Part shown: one piece after another, positions 9,285-21,659 of the stretch | Position numbering within the stretch: the first letter of the stretch is position 1 | Layout of the letters: each line of letters opens with the position of its first letter | Notes under the pieces: model-generated | Seen by the model: only the letters and a program-made list of their open reading frames with translations | Told to the model about the DNA's origin: nothing | The model's database searches: none | Source of the DNA: Onthophagus taurus | Lineage: Eukaryota > Arthropoda > Insecta > Coleoptera > Scarabaeidae | Length of the DNA: 64,000 nucleotides | Assembly: GCF_036711975.1 (NCBI RefSeq) | Contig: NC_091973.1 | Span: 10,726,001-10,790,000, forward strand | Reading direction: 5' to 3' | Program-made: the position numbers and the translations under genes

Positions 9285-9985
9285 TCAATCTTCGTGCCCG
9301 CTGATGAGCCCGTGGGCAAGGATTTTCTCTTCTGGATGCAGGCTGCGAGGAACTACGATGGACCTTGGATTTGAATTGTTACGGTTGATATGAGGAACAC
9401 GATAAATGGCGTCTACATCCACACGCGAAATATCATACCCCACATGAGCAGCAACGGCATCCAACAAATTTTCGTTATTCTTTTCAGGAACACCCTGGAT
9501 CTCTAAATTGTTCCGGCGGGAATATTGTTCCATATCATGAACTTGAGCTGTAAGATCAGACACCCGGTCACGCAATTGTAAGTTTTCGGCTGTTAATTTA
9601 TCAATAATTTTTACTTTATTCTTTAGCTCCTTCAACAACTTGTTCAAAATCTGATATACGGGCGCTACAAAAGTCGACTGAATGAAGAAGTTAGCTCTTT
9701 TTACAACGCAACTCGGACCGCATCTCTTTAACCATCTCGTAGACGGATTCGAAGGTAATAGCAGGACAGGACGGAGTCGCCGAAGTAGACCCAAATGATT
9801 TGCGAGAAATAGCGCCTCGTTCTCTTGATCTGCAATCATGACATGTCCACGCATCTACAGACTCCAACGTCTCCTCCGGATCAATGCATTTGGTGTGGAA
9901 CCAAAGGCAGCACACCAAGCACTGGACGCCCGATCTCCTCCCCACCACACGATTACACCGTCCATATCGACATGATCATTTTTTG
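9285..9985 (-). pseudogene. LINE ORF1 with PHD-like finger
   Basis: Minus strand. N-terminal PHD-like zinc finger (CLVCCLWFHTKCIDPEETL, WTCHDCRS) in the frame 9948-9691, then a frameshift into a long frame down to 9285. That frame holds a coiled coil, MEQYSRRNNLEIQGVPE, IYRVPHINRNN and SLHPEEKILAHGLI. This architecture (PHD, coiled coil, L1-like domain) is known for ORF1 proteins of CR1/Jockey-group LINEs, which bind element RNA. Other copies: 25000, 47790, 54507. Confidence 0.8.
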
Positions 9986-10137
9986 CGAAACGAGAATAAT
10001 GGAATTAAAAATGTATTAATTTATGGGTAAATTATTGGTTATTAATTAACAAATCGACCACTTCAGAACACTCAGAAAGTCTATACGAATACTATGTAAG
10101 CTAAGAGCGAAGAAAATCGGCCAAAAAAACTCGGCAA

Positions 10138-11870
10138 TTAGTTAACGTAGCGAAAGAAGTTTCTTGATACCAAATCTACAGGATTATGTTGTGACTTCAC
10201 GTGGAACCATGTAACTGGGTCGCTTGTAGACTGAATTTCGGTAATTCTGTTAGCAACAAATGTCTTATATTTGTTTGGCTTTGAATTAATCCACGATAGT
10301 GCAATTTGTGAGTATGTCCAAAAATATTCTTCATTTATCCGTAGTTGTAGAATGGATTTGAATTTCTTAGCAAGATGAGCTCCATCTACTGCAGCACACA
10401 ATTCCGATCTGGGAACTGTAATTGTTTTCAATGGTGCAACCTTTGATTTTGCAGCTAGTAAGTTGATCTCTGTCTCTGTATATGTGAGGCATATGTAAAA
10501 GTATGTAACTCGATTCGTTGTATCTGTATATCCGTTTGATGTAACTGTAGCTCTTGAAATATGATTTTTGCAATAACTATGATTGAAGATATAAGACCTA
10601 ATGGATCGAATAACTTTGCTATTTGTCCTAAAATTGTTCTTTTCGTGATTAGCATGGGTTGTTTCAATTCTGCACGGGTATATGTCAGCTTGTCAGTGTT
10701 TGTATTCCATTGAATTCCTAACGTTTTGAAAATTTCTTCGGACATAATTGTAGGATTTGATTTGAAACTTTATTTCTCAATTCTGGATGATTGCTATTGA
10801 ACTTGCTTAAAGTAAAACCTCCTGACTCTAGGATTGTTGTTATATTTTATTTTACCGCTTTTAGTTTAATGATTCAGCCGGAAATTTGTTTTCAAATGGT
10901 GCCGATGACATTCCAAATGTTACTCTATTCATTTCATAAGATTGCTATTCTTCATCGGAATGATTTCTCCATAGTATTTTTTGCTTTTTTCTATCAAATT
11001 CTGCTACTATTATCTGGCGATACATCTGCGCAATATCTCCCGTCAAAACATACTTGTGTATTCTAAATCTGGTAATTTCGAATTGACAGGATCTGTCAAA
11101 TACCACTCGCAACTTCGTTGTTTGACTTTCTTCCTTTAATACGACAGGATGTGGTAAATAAAATGATTTTGGTTCGTTCTCCTTGGATTTACTCATATGT
11201 CCTTGTTCGATGTAATCTTGAATGCAATTTGCATATGCGTGCTTTAATCTGAGTTGTTGTTAAATCTTCTGTCTAGGTTGATGAGTCGTGACTTCACTAC
11301 TTCGTTTAAGTATCCTAAATCATTCATGTTTGACTTCAAAGGTAATTTAACGATAAAACGAGCTTCGGTATCTCGTGTTGTCTTTTCTTCGAAAAAAACT
11401 AAACAGCATTGTTCTTCTTCTGTATACACCCTTTTTGTTTCAATGAATTCGTCCATTCTCCTGAAACGTTCTACTTGTTCTTGCAATAAATTTGTTACTC
11501 GTAATGTTTTTCTTGCTTGACCTTTTCCTTGCTTTGTTTTGTTAAATTTTCAGATACTATCCAACCGAATTTTACCCAATTGTACCCGGTTGATTGTATG
11601 TAGGATCTGCTAATTTGATGGTTGCTGGAATTTGAAACTGTTTTGTGTCAAGAGTGCAGATAGGTATCATATCAGTTATTTGTGGAACCACTAAGCATGT
11701 AATGGTTTCTTGGAAGTTAGTGTGTTTTGACTTCAGCGTGATTTGTGTTTGATGCAATATAGTTAATGTTCCATTATCGATCTTCTCCTTCTTCAGTTTG
11801 AGAAAGTTGCACATGTTTTCGGTTATGAAATGAGATTGGGATGCTGAATCCAGTAGCACTCTTAACTCAT
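10138..11870 (-). pseudogene. second BEL/Pao family: protease, RT, RNase H (copy A)
   Basis: Minus strand, read from 11870 down: protease MLLDSASQSHFITENMC (11859-11572, DSA in place of the usual DSG or DTG); the segment before RT (11486-11244); RT start YLPHPVVLKEESQTTKLRVVFD and TGDIAQMYRQI (11196-10945); an internal deletion removing the YVDD box; RT end LGIQWN and LFDPLGLISSIIVIAKIIFQ (10745-10455); RNase H ITVPRSELCAAVDGAHLAK to NPVDLVSRN (10431-10138). Frames change between blocks and the integrase is missing. Related fragments: 25780-26785, 48645-48941 and 51814-52534. Confidence 0.85.
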
Positions 11871-11904
11871 GTGTTGCGTCGTAACGCGTTAACTCTCGTA
11901 ACGT

Positions 11905-12110
11905 TATTTAATAATAATAATAATAACTTTATTTTCATTTTTACAATATAACGGAATCATTACAGAATAAGGAAAGAAAACCAAGTAGAAATAAAAATTG
12001 GTGATGTTTCATTTGCTGCTAAAATGCAACGAACGGTTTTCAAACATGACCAATCGTAATAATAATTATAGAGGTAATATTACTTAATATAAGAGTAAGA
12101 GGGAACAATA
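11905..12110 (-). mobile_element. LINE 3' end with (AAT)n tail
   Basis: On the minus strand this ends in AATAAAGTTATTATTATTATT, a polyadenylation signal followed by a simple ATT/AAT tail. That is how many I-, Jockey- and CR1-type LINEs finish. No coding part is left, consistent with a strongly 5'-truncated insertion. A comparable tail with different unique sequence is at 23331. Confidence 0.5.
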
Positions 12111-12131
12111 AAATATATATATATATATATG
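12111..12131. repeat. (TA)n microsatellite
   Basis: About 20 bases of alternating A and T next to the LINE tail. The following 280 bases up to 12410 hold no gene I can recognise. Confidence 0.8.
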
Positions 12132-12409
12132 TGGGATTCCCCTATGAAAACGCTAACGAATAAGAAGATCGAACCGTCGACACAGTTGCCTCTGAGATCC
12201 CGCAGAACAACAGTCGTATTATTAAAGTATTACGATCGTGTTAATATTCTTTTATTACAAATTATAAGTTTTAAAGTGTACCCCTAGAAATGATTTCAGT
12301 AAACATTATTTTACTTACTTTACTTATTTTCAATACTTGGGGAAAATATCAACTGAAGTCAACTAAGTTTTATTATTTCAGATAAATATTAGAGGATGCC
12401 TGGAAGCAA

Positions 12410-13900
12410 ATGAGTTGTCAAAAGAGCACCTATAAATTCTTAACATTTAATTGCGGCGGCGAAAAAATTTTTAAGCGGTGAATTATCAATTAGGGAATCT
12501 GCAAAATCCTTTAATATATCTAAAACCACGCTGATTAGGCACTTAAAATCCTATAAAGAATGGGAGCCACAGTATTTCGATATGAAGCTAGTAATAACAT
12601 GAAACAAATTTTTAGTAGCCAGGAGGAATCCATCTTGAAAGAGTATCTTTTAACGGCTGCACGGCTGCATTATGGATTGACTAAAGTAGAAGTTCGTACT
12701 TTAGCATACCAGTATGCTGTTGCAAATGCAAAACCCCATCCGGCTTCTTGGGACATAGGCGAAGACATCAAGATTTATCACTTCGAAAGCCCGAACCCAC
12801 AAGTTTGGCTAGATCAACATCTTTCAATAAAACAAATATATCGTCATTTTTTAAAAATTATAAAGAACTTCTATCGCGTGGCAATTTTACTCCAGAAAAA
12901 ATCTGGAATTGTGACGAAACCGGTCTAACAACTGTTCATGTTCCACCAAAAATTATAGGACCTAAGGGAATAAAACAATTAGGCCAAATGACTAGTGGTG
13001 AACGGGGTCAAAATGTTACAATGATCGCCTCAATCAATGCGATTGAAAATCATATTCCGCTTATGATGATATTTCCGAGGGTCAATTTTAAACCGCATAT
13101 GCTGAAAGGTTGCCCGATTGGTAGTATCGCAGCTACCAATCCATCCGGCTGGTCAAACGAACAGCTATTTTTAAAATATTTGGAACACTTTAAAAATCAT
13201 ATCAAACCAACAGTTGAAAATCCTGTCATATTACTTTTGGATAACCATGATAGTCAATCCATGATAGATCGTCCTGAGAGGCCACGTTTTATGAATGGAA
13301 AGAATAATTAAAAAATCCACACCCGAGGATCGAGAAGGAGATAAGTGGTTAAACATTTGTTTATGCGTGAGCTAATTGGACAAATATTTAGCCTGAAATT
13401 ACATCAAGTGCCACTCAGGAAAGTCTCTCCGTTATTTTTAGACGTTACGCGACATAGAAAATATTATAACTTCTTTTATCCATTAAGTGATTCGAGTAAT
13501 CTCGTCCTATAATCTACGAGAACGTGAACGTCAACGCCATTGATTTCTGCAAGAATAACGGAACTCTTATGATAACATTTCATCCTCATACCAGCCATAA
13601 AATACAACCGCTCGACAGAACAGTTTTTGGGCCAATGAAGACCTATTACAACGCTACCTGTAGCGAATGGATGATTATGAATCCAGGGCAAGCCATTTCA
13701 ATATATGACATAGCTGAACTTGTGGGTAAAGCTTTTACCACTTCTAACATTCAAAAGAGATTTGAAGCTAGTGGACTTTATCCCATGAACGAGAATATTT
13801 TCGCTGAAGATGAGTTCTTATCTGCATACATAACTGATCGATCTTTGAATGAAGCTACCCACGCTCATTAACGAATCAATGATGAGCAACAAGAAGAAAG
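12410..13900 (+). pseudogene. pogo/Jerky-like DDE transposase
   Basis: Plus strand. An N-terminal helix-turn-helix (AAAKKFLSGELSIRESAKSF, TTLIRHLKSY) sits in one frame from about 12445. A second DNA-binding region (EYLLTAARLHYGLTKVEVR, PASWDIGED) follows after a frameshift. After another frameshift comes the DDE domain: IWNCDETGL with the first Asp, then ILLLDNHDS with the second Asp. The domain is then interrupted by foreign sequence at 13257-13522. The C-terminal part (FCKNNGTLMITFHPHTSHKI, PLDRTVFGPMKTYY, FEASGLYPMNENIF) resumes at 13523. Such transposases move short DNA transposons by cut and paste. No terminal repeats were found. Confidence 0.82.
13257..13522. other. 266-bp insertion splitting the pogo transposase
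   Basis: The paralogue at 23823-24275 reads straight across this site (GATAGTCA then CGTGAACG), so this block is a precise insertion. It has no clear terminal repeats and no recognisable protein. I see no obvious target duplication beyond a shared A. Confidence 0.65.
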
Positions 13901-14133
13901 AGATGGGATGTTAGCTGACATCTCTATCCCCACCTCAATTAATGTGCTCCGTAAAATTTAATCGGATGTAAATTACAACACCCAGATTTCTTACCGATGC
14001 TCGAAACTCAATTTGTTGCCGGTCTATAACCAAGTCCATCTGACCTAGAGGCGCGCGGGCGTGGTCCGATCCAAACACAATAGCTGTCGGTTTATTATTA
14101 TTAATGTGCATTATTTATAAAATTCAGTGCACA

Positions 14134-14205
14134 CTAAAAATCTGCAGGTGGGAACGAGTAGTAAATCTGGGTGTCGTCAGCATATGAGTGAAATTTACAG
14201 TATTG
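14134..14205 (-). pseudogene. LINE RT fragment with YADD box
   Basis: Minus strand: ERLQYCKFHSYADDTQIYYS, the catalytic motif of a CR1/Jockey-type reverse transcriptase. Only about 25 residues are left, fused to unrelated upstream sequence. It could come from the same LINE family as the PHD-ORF1 pieces, but nothing links them directly. Confidence 0.65.
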
Positions 14206-14620
14206 AAGTCGTTCTGACATCGTGAATGTATATACAGCTTCATTCAGAGTACTACTTTCAAAATATTTGGCAGTTACATGTTTTAGGACATTCTCTTCCA
14301 TTGATGGTGATATCATATTTTCAATTGGACAAATTATTTCAAAATGGCGACTATCAACTTTTTTTTTTAAGTGGAATGCCAAAATTTCTTTTTATTATTG
14401 AGATCCTAAAAACATTCTTTACACCATAGTATTTCGTTTTTCTTAAAAATTCCTTTCTTTCCCCATCAAAAAGCACAGTAACATTTTAATCTAGTAGCGC
14501 ATGAATGTTTTACACTCGATGTTATTTTTGTCCAAATATCAAGTAGCGCTAGACACAAAAGAATCAATTAAACTTTATTTTTTAATAAACATCTACTTAT
14601 TTATTTTCATGGTTCAGTTT
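14206..14620. other. non-coding, no recognised feature
   Basis: AT-rich. The frame leading into the YADD box extends across part of it (SPSMEENVLKHVTAKYFESS) but matches nothing I know. I see no repeats or RNA genes. Confidence 0.4.
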
Positions 14621-14860
14621 TTAATCGGGAAACTTTACTAGGATGTAGTACTTTCCAAAATAACACAAGTTTTTGTATATAAACATAGCTCTACTTATCA
14701 AATCAAAATAAATGTCTTCAAACGTTTCGAGTTCTTCAATTTCTCCTTGAGTTTCATCAGCAAGGCACTCAATCTTGTTTTGAATATCGTAAAAGTTGTC
14801 CAAGATCGGAATAATATTGTTCATGCGGGTATCGATATTTCCTAATTGACTCTCGCTAAC
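14621..14860 (-). pseudogene. BEL/Pao gag N-terminal fragment
   Basis: Minus strand: MNNIIPILDNFYDIQNKIEC then ETFEDIYFDLISRA. This resembles the early Gag region of BEL elements, where a filament-like helical stretch leads into EREEFENxYFDLI. A shorter copy is at 24276-24404, and in both places it abuts nanos 3' UTR sequence. Confidence 0.55.
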
Positions 14861-14945
14861 CTACTAACCCCCTATTCTTATCCTATCAAACACATTTTAA
14901 AATTATTAAAAAATGAAACACAGAACTTTATTTAAAAACAGAAAT

Positions 14946-16370
14946 AGTAGTATAGCTATGGGCGTTCTGGACCAAAATCCCATAAGATTTAACATTGGGG
15001 TCGAAAAGTACTTTTTATCCCCACCACTACCTCCTTTCGAGGGTGTAGCCACGCCCACATTTTAAATTCAACCAATCAGAGCGCAGCATTCTCCAAGAAC
15101 CCTCTTTTTGGCGGGAAATTTGAATGAGGATCGACAGGCCTTATGTCGATATATCAAGGCCTTGACACATCCGGACACGAAGCGTTTGGCTTGGAGGTTA
15201 TAAAATGGTAAATATCTCGTTAACGATGCTTCAAATCGAAAAATAAACCAAAAAATTCCCCCCTACAAGCCCCTGTCGCCTATAACAAATACGAACAATA
15301 TGGCACGGGTGAAAACTGCCAAAAGGGCCTTATTTAGTTATCGAGCTGATGACGTCATGCCGCCGGATCGTGTGGAGCTTGGTGGTGGTGACGTCATCTA
15401 GACAACCAGTTAGGTGCTGCATTTGGGCGTGGGCCGGTAGGGGGAGCAGGGTGCGAAGTGAGGGGTGTTGGAACTTCATCGAGACCTTGATACATCCGGA
15501 CACAAAGCGTTTGGTTTGGCTTACCGGCTGAGTGCTATGGTGCGGGGTGCGGGCGGGCAGGGCAGGGTGGTTCAATCAGAGCATAGCCTTCTCCGAGAAC
15601 CCTCTTTTAGGCTGGGGATTGAATGAGGCTACCGCCTTATCACGATGACGTCATCGTCGATATATCGAGGCCTTGACACATTCGGACACGAAGCGTTTGG
15701 CTTGGAGGTTATAAAATGGTAAATATCTCGTTAACGATGCTTCAAATCGAAAAATAAACCAAAAAATTCCCCCCTACAACCCGCAATCGCCTATAACAAG
15801 CACGAACAATATGGCACGGGTAAAAACTGCCAAAACGGCCTTATTTAGTTATCGAGCTGATGACGTCATTCCACCGGACATGTGAACACAAAGCGTTTGG
15901 CTTGGAGGTTATAAAATGGTAAATATCTCGTTAACGATGTTTCAAATCGAAAAATAAACCAAAAAATTCCCCCCCTACAACGCCCGTCGCCTATAACAAG
16001 CACGAACAATTACGCACGGGTGAAAACTGCCAAAAGGGCCTTGGTTAAAACCCCTGTTCAACCGATCGGTTCAACCCCTGTCCCTCCCTACAACCTCCTG
16101 CCGACTATAATAAGCGTGAACAACATTGCACGGGTGAAAACTGGTAAAAGGACCTTATTTAGTTATCGAGCTGATGATGTCATGCCGCCGGATCGTGTAC
16201 AGCTTGGTGGTGGTGACGTCATCTAGACAACCAGTTAGGTGAAGGATGTGTGCCAGTAGGGGGCAGTGGGTGAGGTGCGGAGTGAGGGGTGTTGGAACTT
16301 CATCAAAACGTTGATACATCCGGACACAAAAGCGTTTGGCTTGGAATTCTGCCGGGGTTCGAGCATGCGT
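14946..16370 (+). repeat. left terminal inverted repeat with tandem modules
   Basis: The first 105 or so bases match the inverted right end almost perfectly. Inward it consists of repeated modules, each containing TTGGAGGTTATAAAATGG, TCTCGTTAACGATGCTTCAA, CCAAAAAATTCCCCCC and GGCCTTATTTAGTTATCGAG. These modules are at about 15190, 15695, 15900 and, partly, 16020. The right end has only two, so the TIRs are unequal in length and probably change by recombination between modules. Confidence 0.8.
15350..16221. promoter_or_regulatory. cluster of TGACGTCA (CRE/ATF) palindromes in left TIR
   Basis: The exact octamer TGACGTCA occurs at 15350-15357, 15389-15396, 15646-15653, 15861-15868 and 16214-16221. 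It recurs in the right TIR at 22005-22012, 22220-22227 and 22387-22394. This is the consensus for CREB/ATF-type bZIP factors. Repetition at the same place in each module suggests a functional site, either for transcription of the polymerase gene or for a terminus-binding protein. That role is inferred. Confidence 0.45.
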
Positions 16371-16890
16371 GGAGTGAAGTGTTGGATCTTAAGAGGGTAT
16401 AGAGGTGGTGGTAACCTTTATCGCAGACATGTTTATATTTACTTAATAAAAAATAAAGCAACGCTACGGTTGCTGCTAAAAAAAAACATCACGGGAGCAG
16501 CTGTCAGTCGGGAGAGATAAGGATTAAAATAAAAAATTATAGAAGATTAGAGATTATTTATTTATTTAAAAAACCATAAATTATATAAATTTAATAAGAT
16601 ACATTTATTATTATTATTACATTCTTCATAGATGAAGTCGGTTTCGTTAACACACAATAAGTGTTCATTACTTTACGTGTTGGATCATAACATTCATTCT
16701 CCACTTTTATCCAGAAATGCATTATGGGTATGTGTAGGTCCTTATGTTTCATATAACCAAACAACATTTCCGGCTAATACCCTAATTTACATTAAAGATG
16801 CTTGTAGGCAGGCTCCAAAAAAATGTTGTCTTATCAATTCTTGGGGAATTATATTGTTTAATAATGAGAGTTTAATTCGATCCGCACCTG
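16371..16890. other. spacer between left TIR and polymerase gene
   Basis: AT-rich, no recognisable protein. A plus-strand open frame from 16632 overlaps the polymerase C-terminus on the other strand and has no family features, so I do not count it as a gene. Confidence 0.45.
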
Positions 16891-19800
16891 TTAACAGCAT
16901 GATAAGATGCGCCAATGTCCCCAGGGTAAAGTATCAACTGTCCCCGGAATAATATATCTTTTATCGTCGTGAGAACTAAGTGCAGTTTTGGTTTGCGTAA
17001 TTGTTGATACTTGGTGGTTTCGCGATTGAAACAATTTTTGGGTGACGAGCATTTCTTTGTCCTCTCGCAAACATACTAAGTAATCATCGAAACTGGTTAC
17101 GTTTTTAACAATTGACGTTTTTATGCCTTTAGCTTTTTAAACTTTATCTCCCCCCTCCACTCGACATGCATACATCTTCGATCTCAACCCCACAAATTCA
17201 GTCATTACCTTACCGGCGTTTTCATCTTTCATCATACCGAGAACTTTTTTATTTACACGAGGAATGTTGTATATATTATTTTCAGGATAATCACTCGTGT
17301 CGAAATATTTCGAAGCATCGCGTCGAATCACTTCATATAAATCCGGGCATTCGACTTCGTATATAAGGGAATCAGTATCGGTGTAACAGACTCTGGCCTT
17401 GTCCCCAAATCGTCTCCTCATATACGAATAATGAAAATCATATATTTTTAATTTCGATATATCTAAAATACACATACCAACGTAGATGGGTTTATTAAAA
17501 TAAATTTCCATTTTATTGAGCTCAATAGCAACTAAATTTTCATCGAAGATAATTGAGGATTTGAAATTTGGTTTCGCGATCAACGCCTCAGCGCCGTAAC
17601 GACCACCCCATTTTGTCACAAGCTTCACAATGGAATGTTTTCGAATATTTTCCATCGTCTTGCCAAATACGGCGTTGTTCATTAATTTGAATAAATTTTT
17701 GTCGAAGTCGTTAATCGCCGCGGTTCTAAATTTAGTGTTTAAATTAATATATGATTTCAACCAAGCCGACTGTTTAAATTCCAAAACACGATGAATTTTT
17801 GTTAAAATTAAACCATTTTCAATCGCTTGTTGTAAATTACGATAATGCAACACATATCGCTCTTTATTATATAAAGTGCCCATTAATTTGGTTTGTTTTG
17901 AATTTGGTGGTGCACGATGTTCTGGGCAAAATGGAAGGTCACGATTTGAATCATGAATGGATTCAGGGTACTCGAGATCAACTTCTAAAATGTAACCTTC
18001 AGGGTTATCCTCAGGTACATTGAAGTTGATGTTGTTTCCCTCAACCCACTTAAATCCGCCATAGGGTAGGTACTGAGACATTGCCCATCCATATTGATTA
18101 TTGATATCATCATAAATTATAAATTTTGATGGCTCAGCTGATTTATAATTAGGTAGATATTTATTATTAGCCGAGGCGTAACGTTTCGAACACTGGCTTA
18201 GACCTCCTCGTATACCTCGCTCTATAAACATTGCCATATCAATATCCGTTAATAGCTCAAGTTTTACCCTCGTATACTTCAGCATGCAGTCCCATGTATA
18301 CCCGGGCAATGTATAGTAATGAGCCGGGTCTAAGCTATACGAATTCAGGCAGCTAGCCCGAAATTGCTCGAATACGTCTGCTAATAACAAAATATCTGTT
18401 TTCAAATATAACTCACTGTAATTTCCTAAATTTTGACAGCCAAAAGCGTTCCACACTTCATTAGCATGCGTATAATCAGTATCTGCAATGTGACTGTCGG
18501 TCATAGAGTTATAAAATGTAGATTCATCCGGTAATGCAGTTTCATTTAATTTTGTAAAAGAGTCCAAGTAATCATAAGGAAACACTCCTTTACGCGTTAA
18601 TAAATTGAATTTAGATTCATCTAAATTTGGAAATTGTGTTTTTAAATTTGGAAAGGAATCTGTATAACTTGCTAATTTATCTAAACTCGATGCCATGAAC
18701 CGAAATGAATCAATAAACCGGAATTTAATTAAATTTTGGTCTATATTTTTAGTAAAAGAAATATATCGCTCCTTATTTATAGGTAGCAAATCGATGCGTC
18801 CTTCGAAATCTTTTGCTAAATTCTTTATAATAAAGTGACTATCGTACCCACTTAAATTATGAAAGACTACTGGAATCACGTGACTATCCTGATAGTTAAT
18901 GTTGCAATCCTCATGCGCAGCTCCTCGATATTTACCAGTAAGGTGACAATGGTCTCGAACTCTGACGTCACCTACGTCAAAGCGGTTTTCGCATATATGA
19001 CAGCATGATAATGAGCGAAACTCCAGTTCTTGCGGTTCGGTAAGAGGTTCCATGGGTAAGGGACATAGGAATATAGTTTCCACATCTTCCGCTAGCTGCT
19101 TCATTTCGGTCACAAACCACTGCTGACAGTTCTCACCGGCATATGATTTGTAAAAGCTCAGGGACTCGTCATATGAGCATTTTACGTAATAATCAATACT
19201 ATATGGCTTATGTTGTGTATCAGTCTTTGTTGTTGGTATCAAAAGACATTCTAGATCCGCATACACCACAAATGGAACCGATTCTTTATTTTGAAAATTC
19301 TTGAAATATACGGTTTCACCTTCCTTCGGCATACGGATGCGGCATTCATTCATTTTAGCACAATCCTTCACGTGTTTTTCTAGACCGGTGGAAATGTAAA
19401 AATAGTGAAGGCAACGTTCACAGAAATATTTTTTCGTATGATGTATCGATAATTGAGATGACACTAGTCGGGATAAATCTTTTATCCAAACGTAGTGAAA
19501 TCTCGGCTTGAATTCACCATCATCATCCCCATCTTCTTCTTCTACATACTTATCTTGGATGAGTAGCAGGTTAACGTGTCTGCCTCTCCTCTCCTTAGCT
19601 AGATAGGAAGGAACTACATTATACCGTCCCTTCTTTAGTGATTCAAGAATGTACACGTTGACCGACACATCGTTTTGTTGTTCAAACCGAGGGATTTGTT
19701 TCATGACCATCGGCATTGCTATGTTCTTCATATTTAAAACTTCTGAGTAATGTGGATACATGTAAGTTCGGTCGATGTGATGATTGGCTGGATAAAGCGC

Positions 19801-20601
19801 TGAAGTCACTGCCCACGCAAAACATGCTTCATCATCGTTCTTTACATTTACATAAGCATGTTTCAACCTAAGGGCCCTAGGTAATTCAATGTATGACGAC
19901 CCAAGTTGTGGGGTATATTTATTAATGTTCATCTGTAGGTTTACGATCGCATTTAAAGCCCATCCACTATCTTTTTCTTGAAATTCTTCAAGGGCTTTTA
20001 GAACGGAGTCTTGAATGTTGCTCTTAAACCACTCTTCTAAATCAGTGTTGTTATAAATTGCGACATTTCTAGTATTTATATATTTAAATTCAAATACTTC
20101 CTTTCCCATTTTCTTAGTTACGAATTCACCACAAAACACAGCGTTAACTTTCAATGTTGATTTTTTCACATCATTAGTCATTCTCCTTATTATCATTTTT
20201 TTAGCATCTTCCATAAATTGTCGAGGGTCCTTGTGGGTCAGGTTAATGATGATCCCCGTTCTCATTCTGTTGGAGAACGCCGTCTGAAGGTCTTGCCATT
20301 TTACCCGCAAGCTTCTAAAGTTCTCGCGAGTCGGGTGAGTTGGTTTGTACCCGGTCCCAGTTACGTACCGGAGCGATTTTAGCATGCTTCGGAATCCATG
20401 CATGTGACCAGCACAAGTGGTTATGTGGTGCTTTTCACCACTTGTGTTGGCTACCTTTAGCGCAGCGTTCATCACCTTAATATTACGATTACAGTCCTTT
20501 ATTGCGGGCTCTATATCTTCCCCATCAGCAGTTACAACTCTATGATGCATTTCTTCAACTAGTCTTGAAAAAGACAGGGTTTTGACTGATGTTGAAGCCA
20601 T
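16891..20601 (-). CDS. protein-primed family-B DNA polymerase with EndoVII-like motif
   Basis: Open for 1,154 residues from the ATG at 20601 to a TAA at 17137. The same frame then continues for another 81 residues (KNVTSFDDYLVCLREDKEM, GTVDTLPWGHW) to 16891, so one nonsense codon cuts an approximately 1,236-residue protein. Domains: a C2H2-like finger near 395; ExoI YADLECL near 447; an endonuclease-VII-type motif CHICENRF then DHCHLTGKYRGAAH near 533-560; ExoII NLSGYDSHF near 586; ExoIII YLKTDILLL near 735; PolA DDINNQYGW near 833; PolB KLMNNAVFGKT near 977; PolC YTDTDS near 1072. All exonuclease and polymerase acidic residues are present. Such enzymes replicate linear elements from a protein primer. 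It is the only convincing gene in the element. The start follows a short AT-rich leader. Confidence 0.9.
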
Positions 20602-21151
20602 TCTAGAACAGCGAAAATTGCGGTTATAACTTCTCGCATGAGATGCAGGATATTAATAAGTTTTTGTCTAATATCAAAGCCTAATTAAAGAAACAAGTTT
20701 TGATAATTGTTATAATTGGGAAATAACTTTTGATAATCATTAAATCGAAAATAAATTATCTGTTAAGGGGAAGCTAATTATAATACAGAAACTCTACGTG
20801 TGGACATGAGTTAATGCGCCGGTGAGCTTGATAAACATATAGGATTGTTTAAAAATAATTGCAAGTGTCTTCACAATTTTTAAAGTTATTTTTAAATTTA
20901 TATATGCAACATACACATTATACTTGCACGTTTTATGATAATATTACGCAACATTACGTAATCATCAGCTTCAACACCATATTCATTCGGACAATTACGA
21001 AAATGACTACGCTTATATCAGGGAAGCGACTTCATATCAAAGGATAGCTAAGGTAAACACTTAAATAATGATATGAAGATGATGTGAATGTTAAATATTA
21101 ATTTACGCTTTAGCAGAAAATCCTATTTTTATATGTATGTATACATATAAC
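20602..21151. other. upstream region of the polymerase gene
   Basis: AT-rich and non-coding. The segment 20921-20985 (TACTTGCACGTTTTATG ... CATCAGCTTCAACACCATA) is repeated at 21566-21664, with about 35 extra bases in the second copy. These direct repeats flank the small inverted-repeat element at 21152. Confidence 0.55.
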
Positions 21152-21296
21152 CAGAGCCCGGACAGTTTAGGAAAGTGATCCTAAAACGCCTCCCACTCCA
21201 GTCTCAATATTCAATGAATTAAATCGAAGCGTACGCTTATCTAGGTATACGTTTAGTGTGGAGGGGGCTCACGTTTCCTAAACTGTCCGGGCTCTG
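21152..21296. mobile_element. 145-bp MITE-like element
   Basis: Perfect 23-bp terminal inverted repeats start CAGAGCCCGGACAGTTTAGG at 21152 and end at 21296. The interior is non-coding. The CAG start recalls hAT-type ends, but no clean 8-bp target duplication is visible (flanks CATATAAC and CAATAACA), so the superfamily is uncertain. It lies within the polymerase element. Confidence 0.7.
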
Positions 21297-21659
21297 CAAT
21301 AACAATCTAGCGCGTGATCTTGAGATAACTAACGTGATAATCGAAGAATTCCCACACTTACATGATATTAAATCCGCAAACGACGGAAGTTGATGTTCAA
21401 CTTACCGATTTATAAATTGCTAGGTAAATTTGATAGGTAGCTGCGGCCCCTCTACTTCCTTAATAAATTATTATTTAATTTCCTCTCACGTCAACCCGTT
21501 CATCAACGATTCCCATCATTGTTCCAAAAAACATAATTATTTATTAATTTTAAAAAATCTCTTATACTTGCACGTTTTATGTTTTCTGGATTATCTTAAT
21601 AAACTTTAACAATTTTACTTATAATATTACGCAACATTACGTAATCATCAGCTTCAACA

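Noticed and set aside
15190..16040. Regularly spaced repeats that might suggest a CRISPR-like array
   Set aside because: Modules are long, unequal and part of terminal inverted repeats; eukaryotic context and no short repeat-spacer pattern.
16632..16952. 106-residue plus-strand open frame inside the polymerase element
   Set aside because: No family features, and its end is antisense to the polymerase C-terminus; not supported as a gene.
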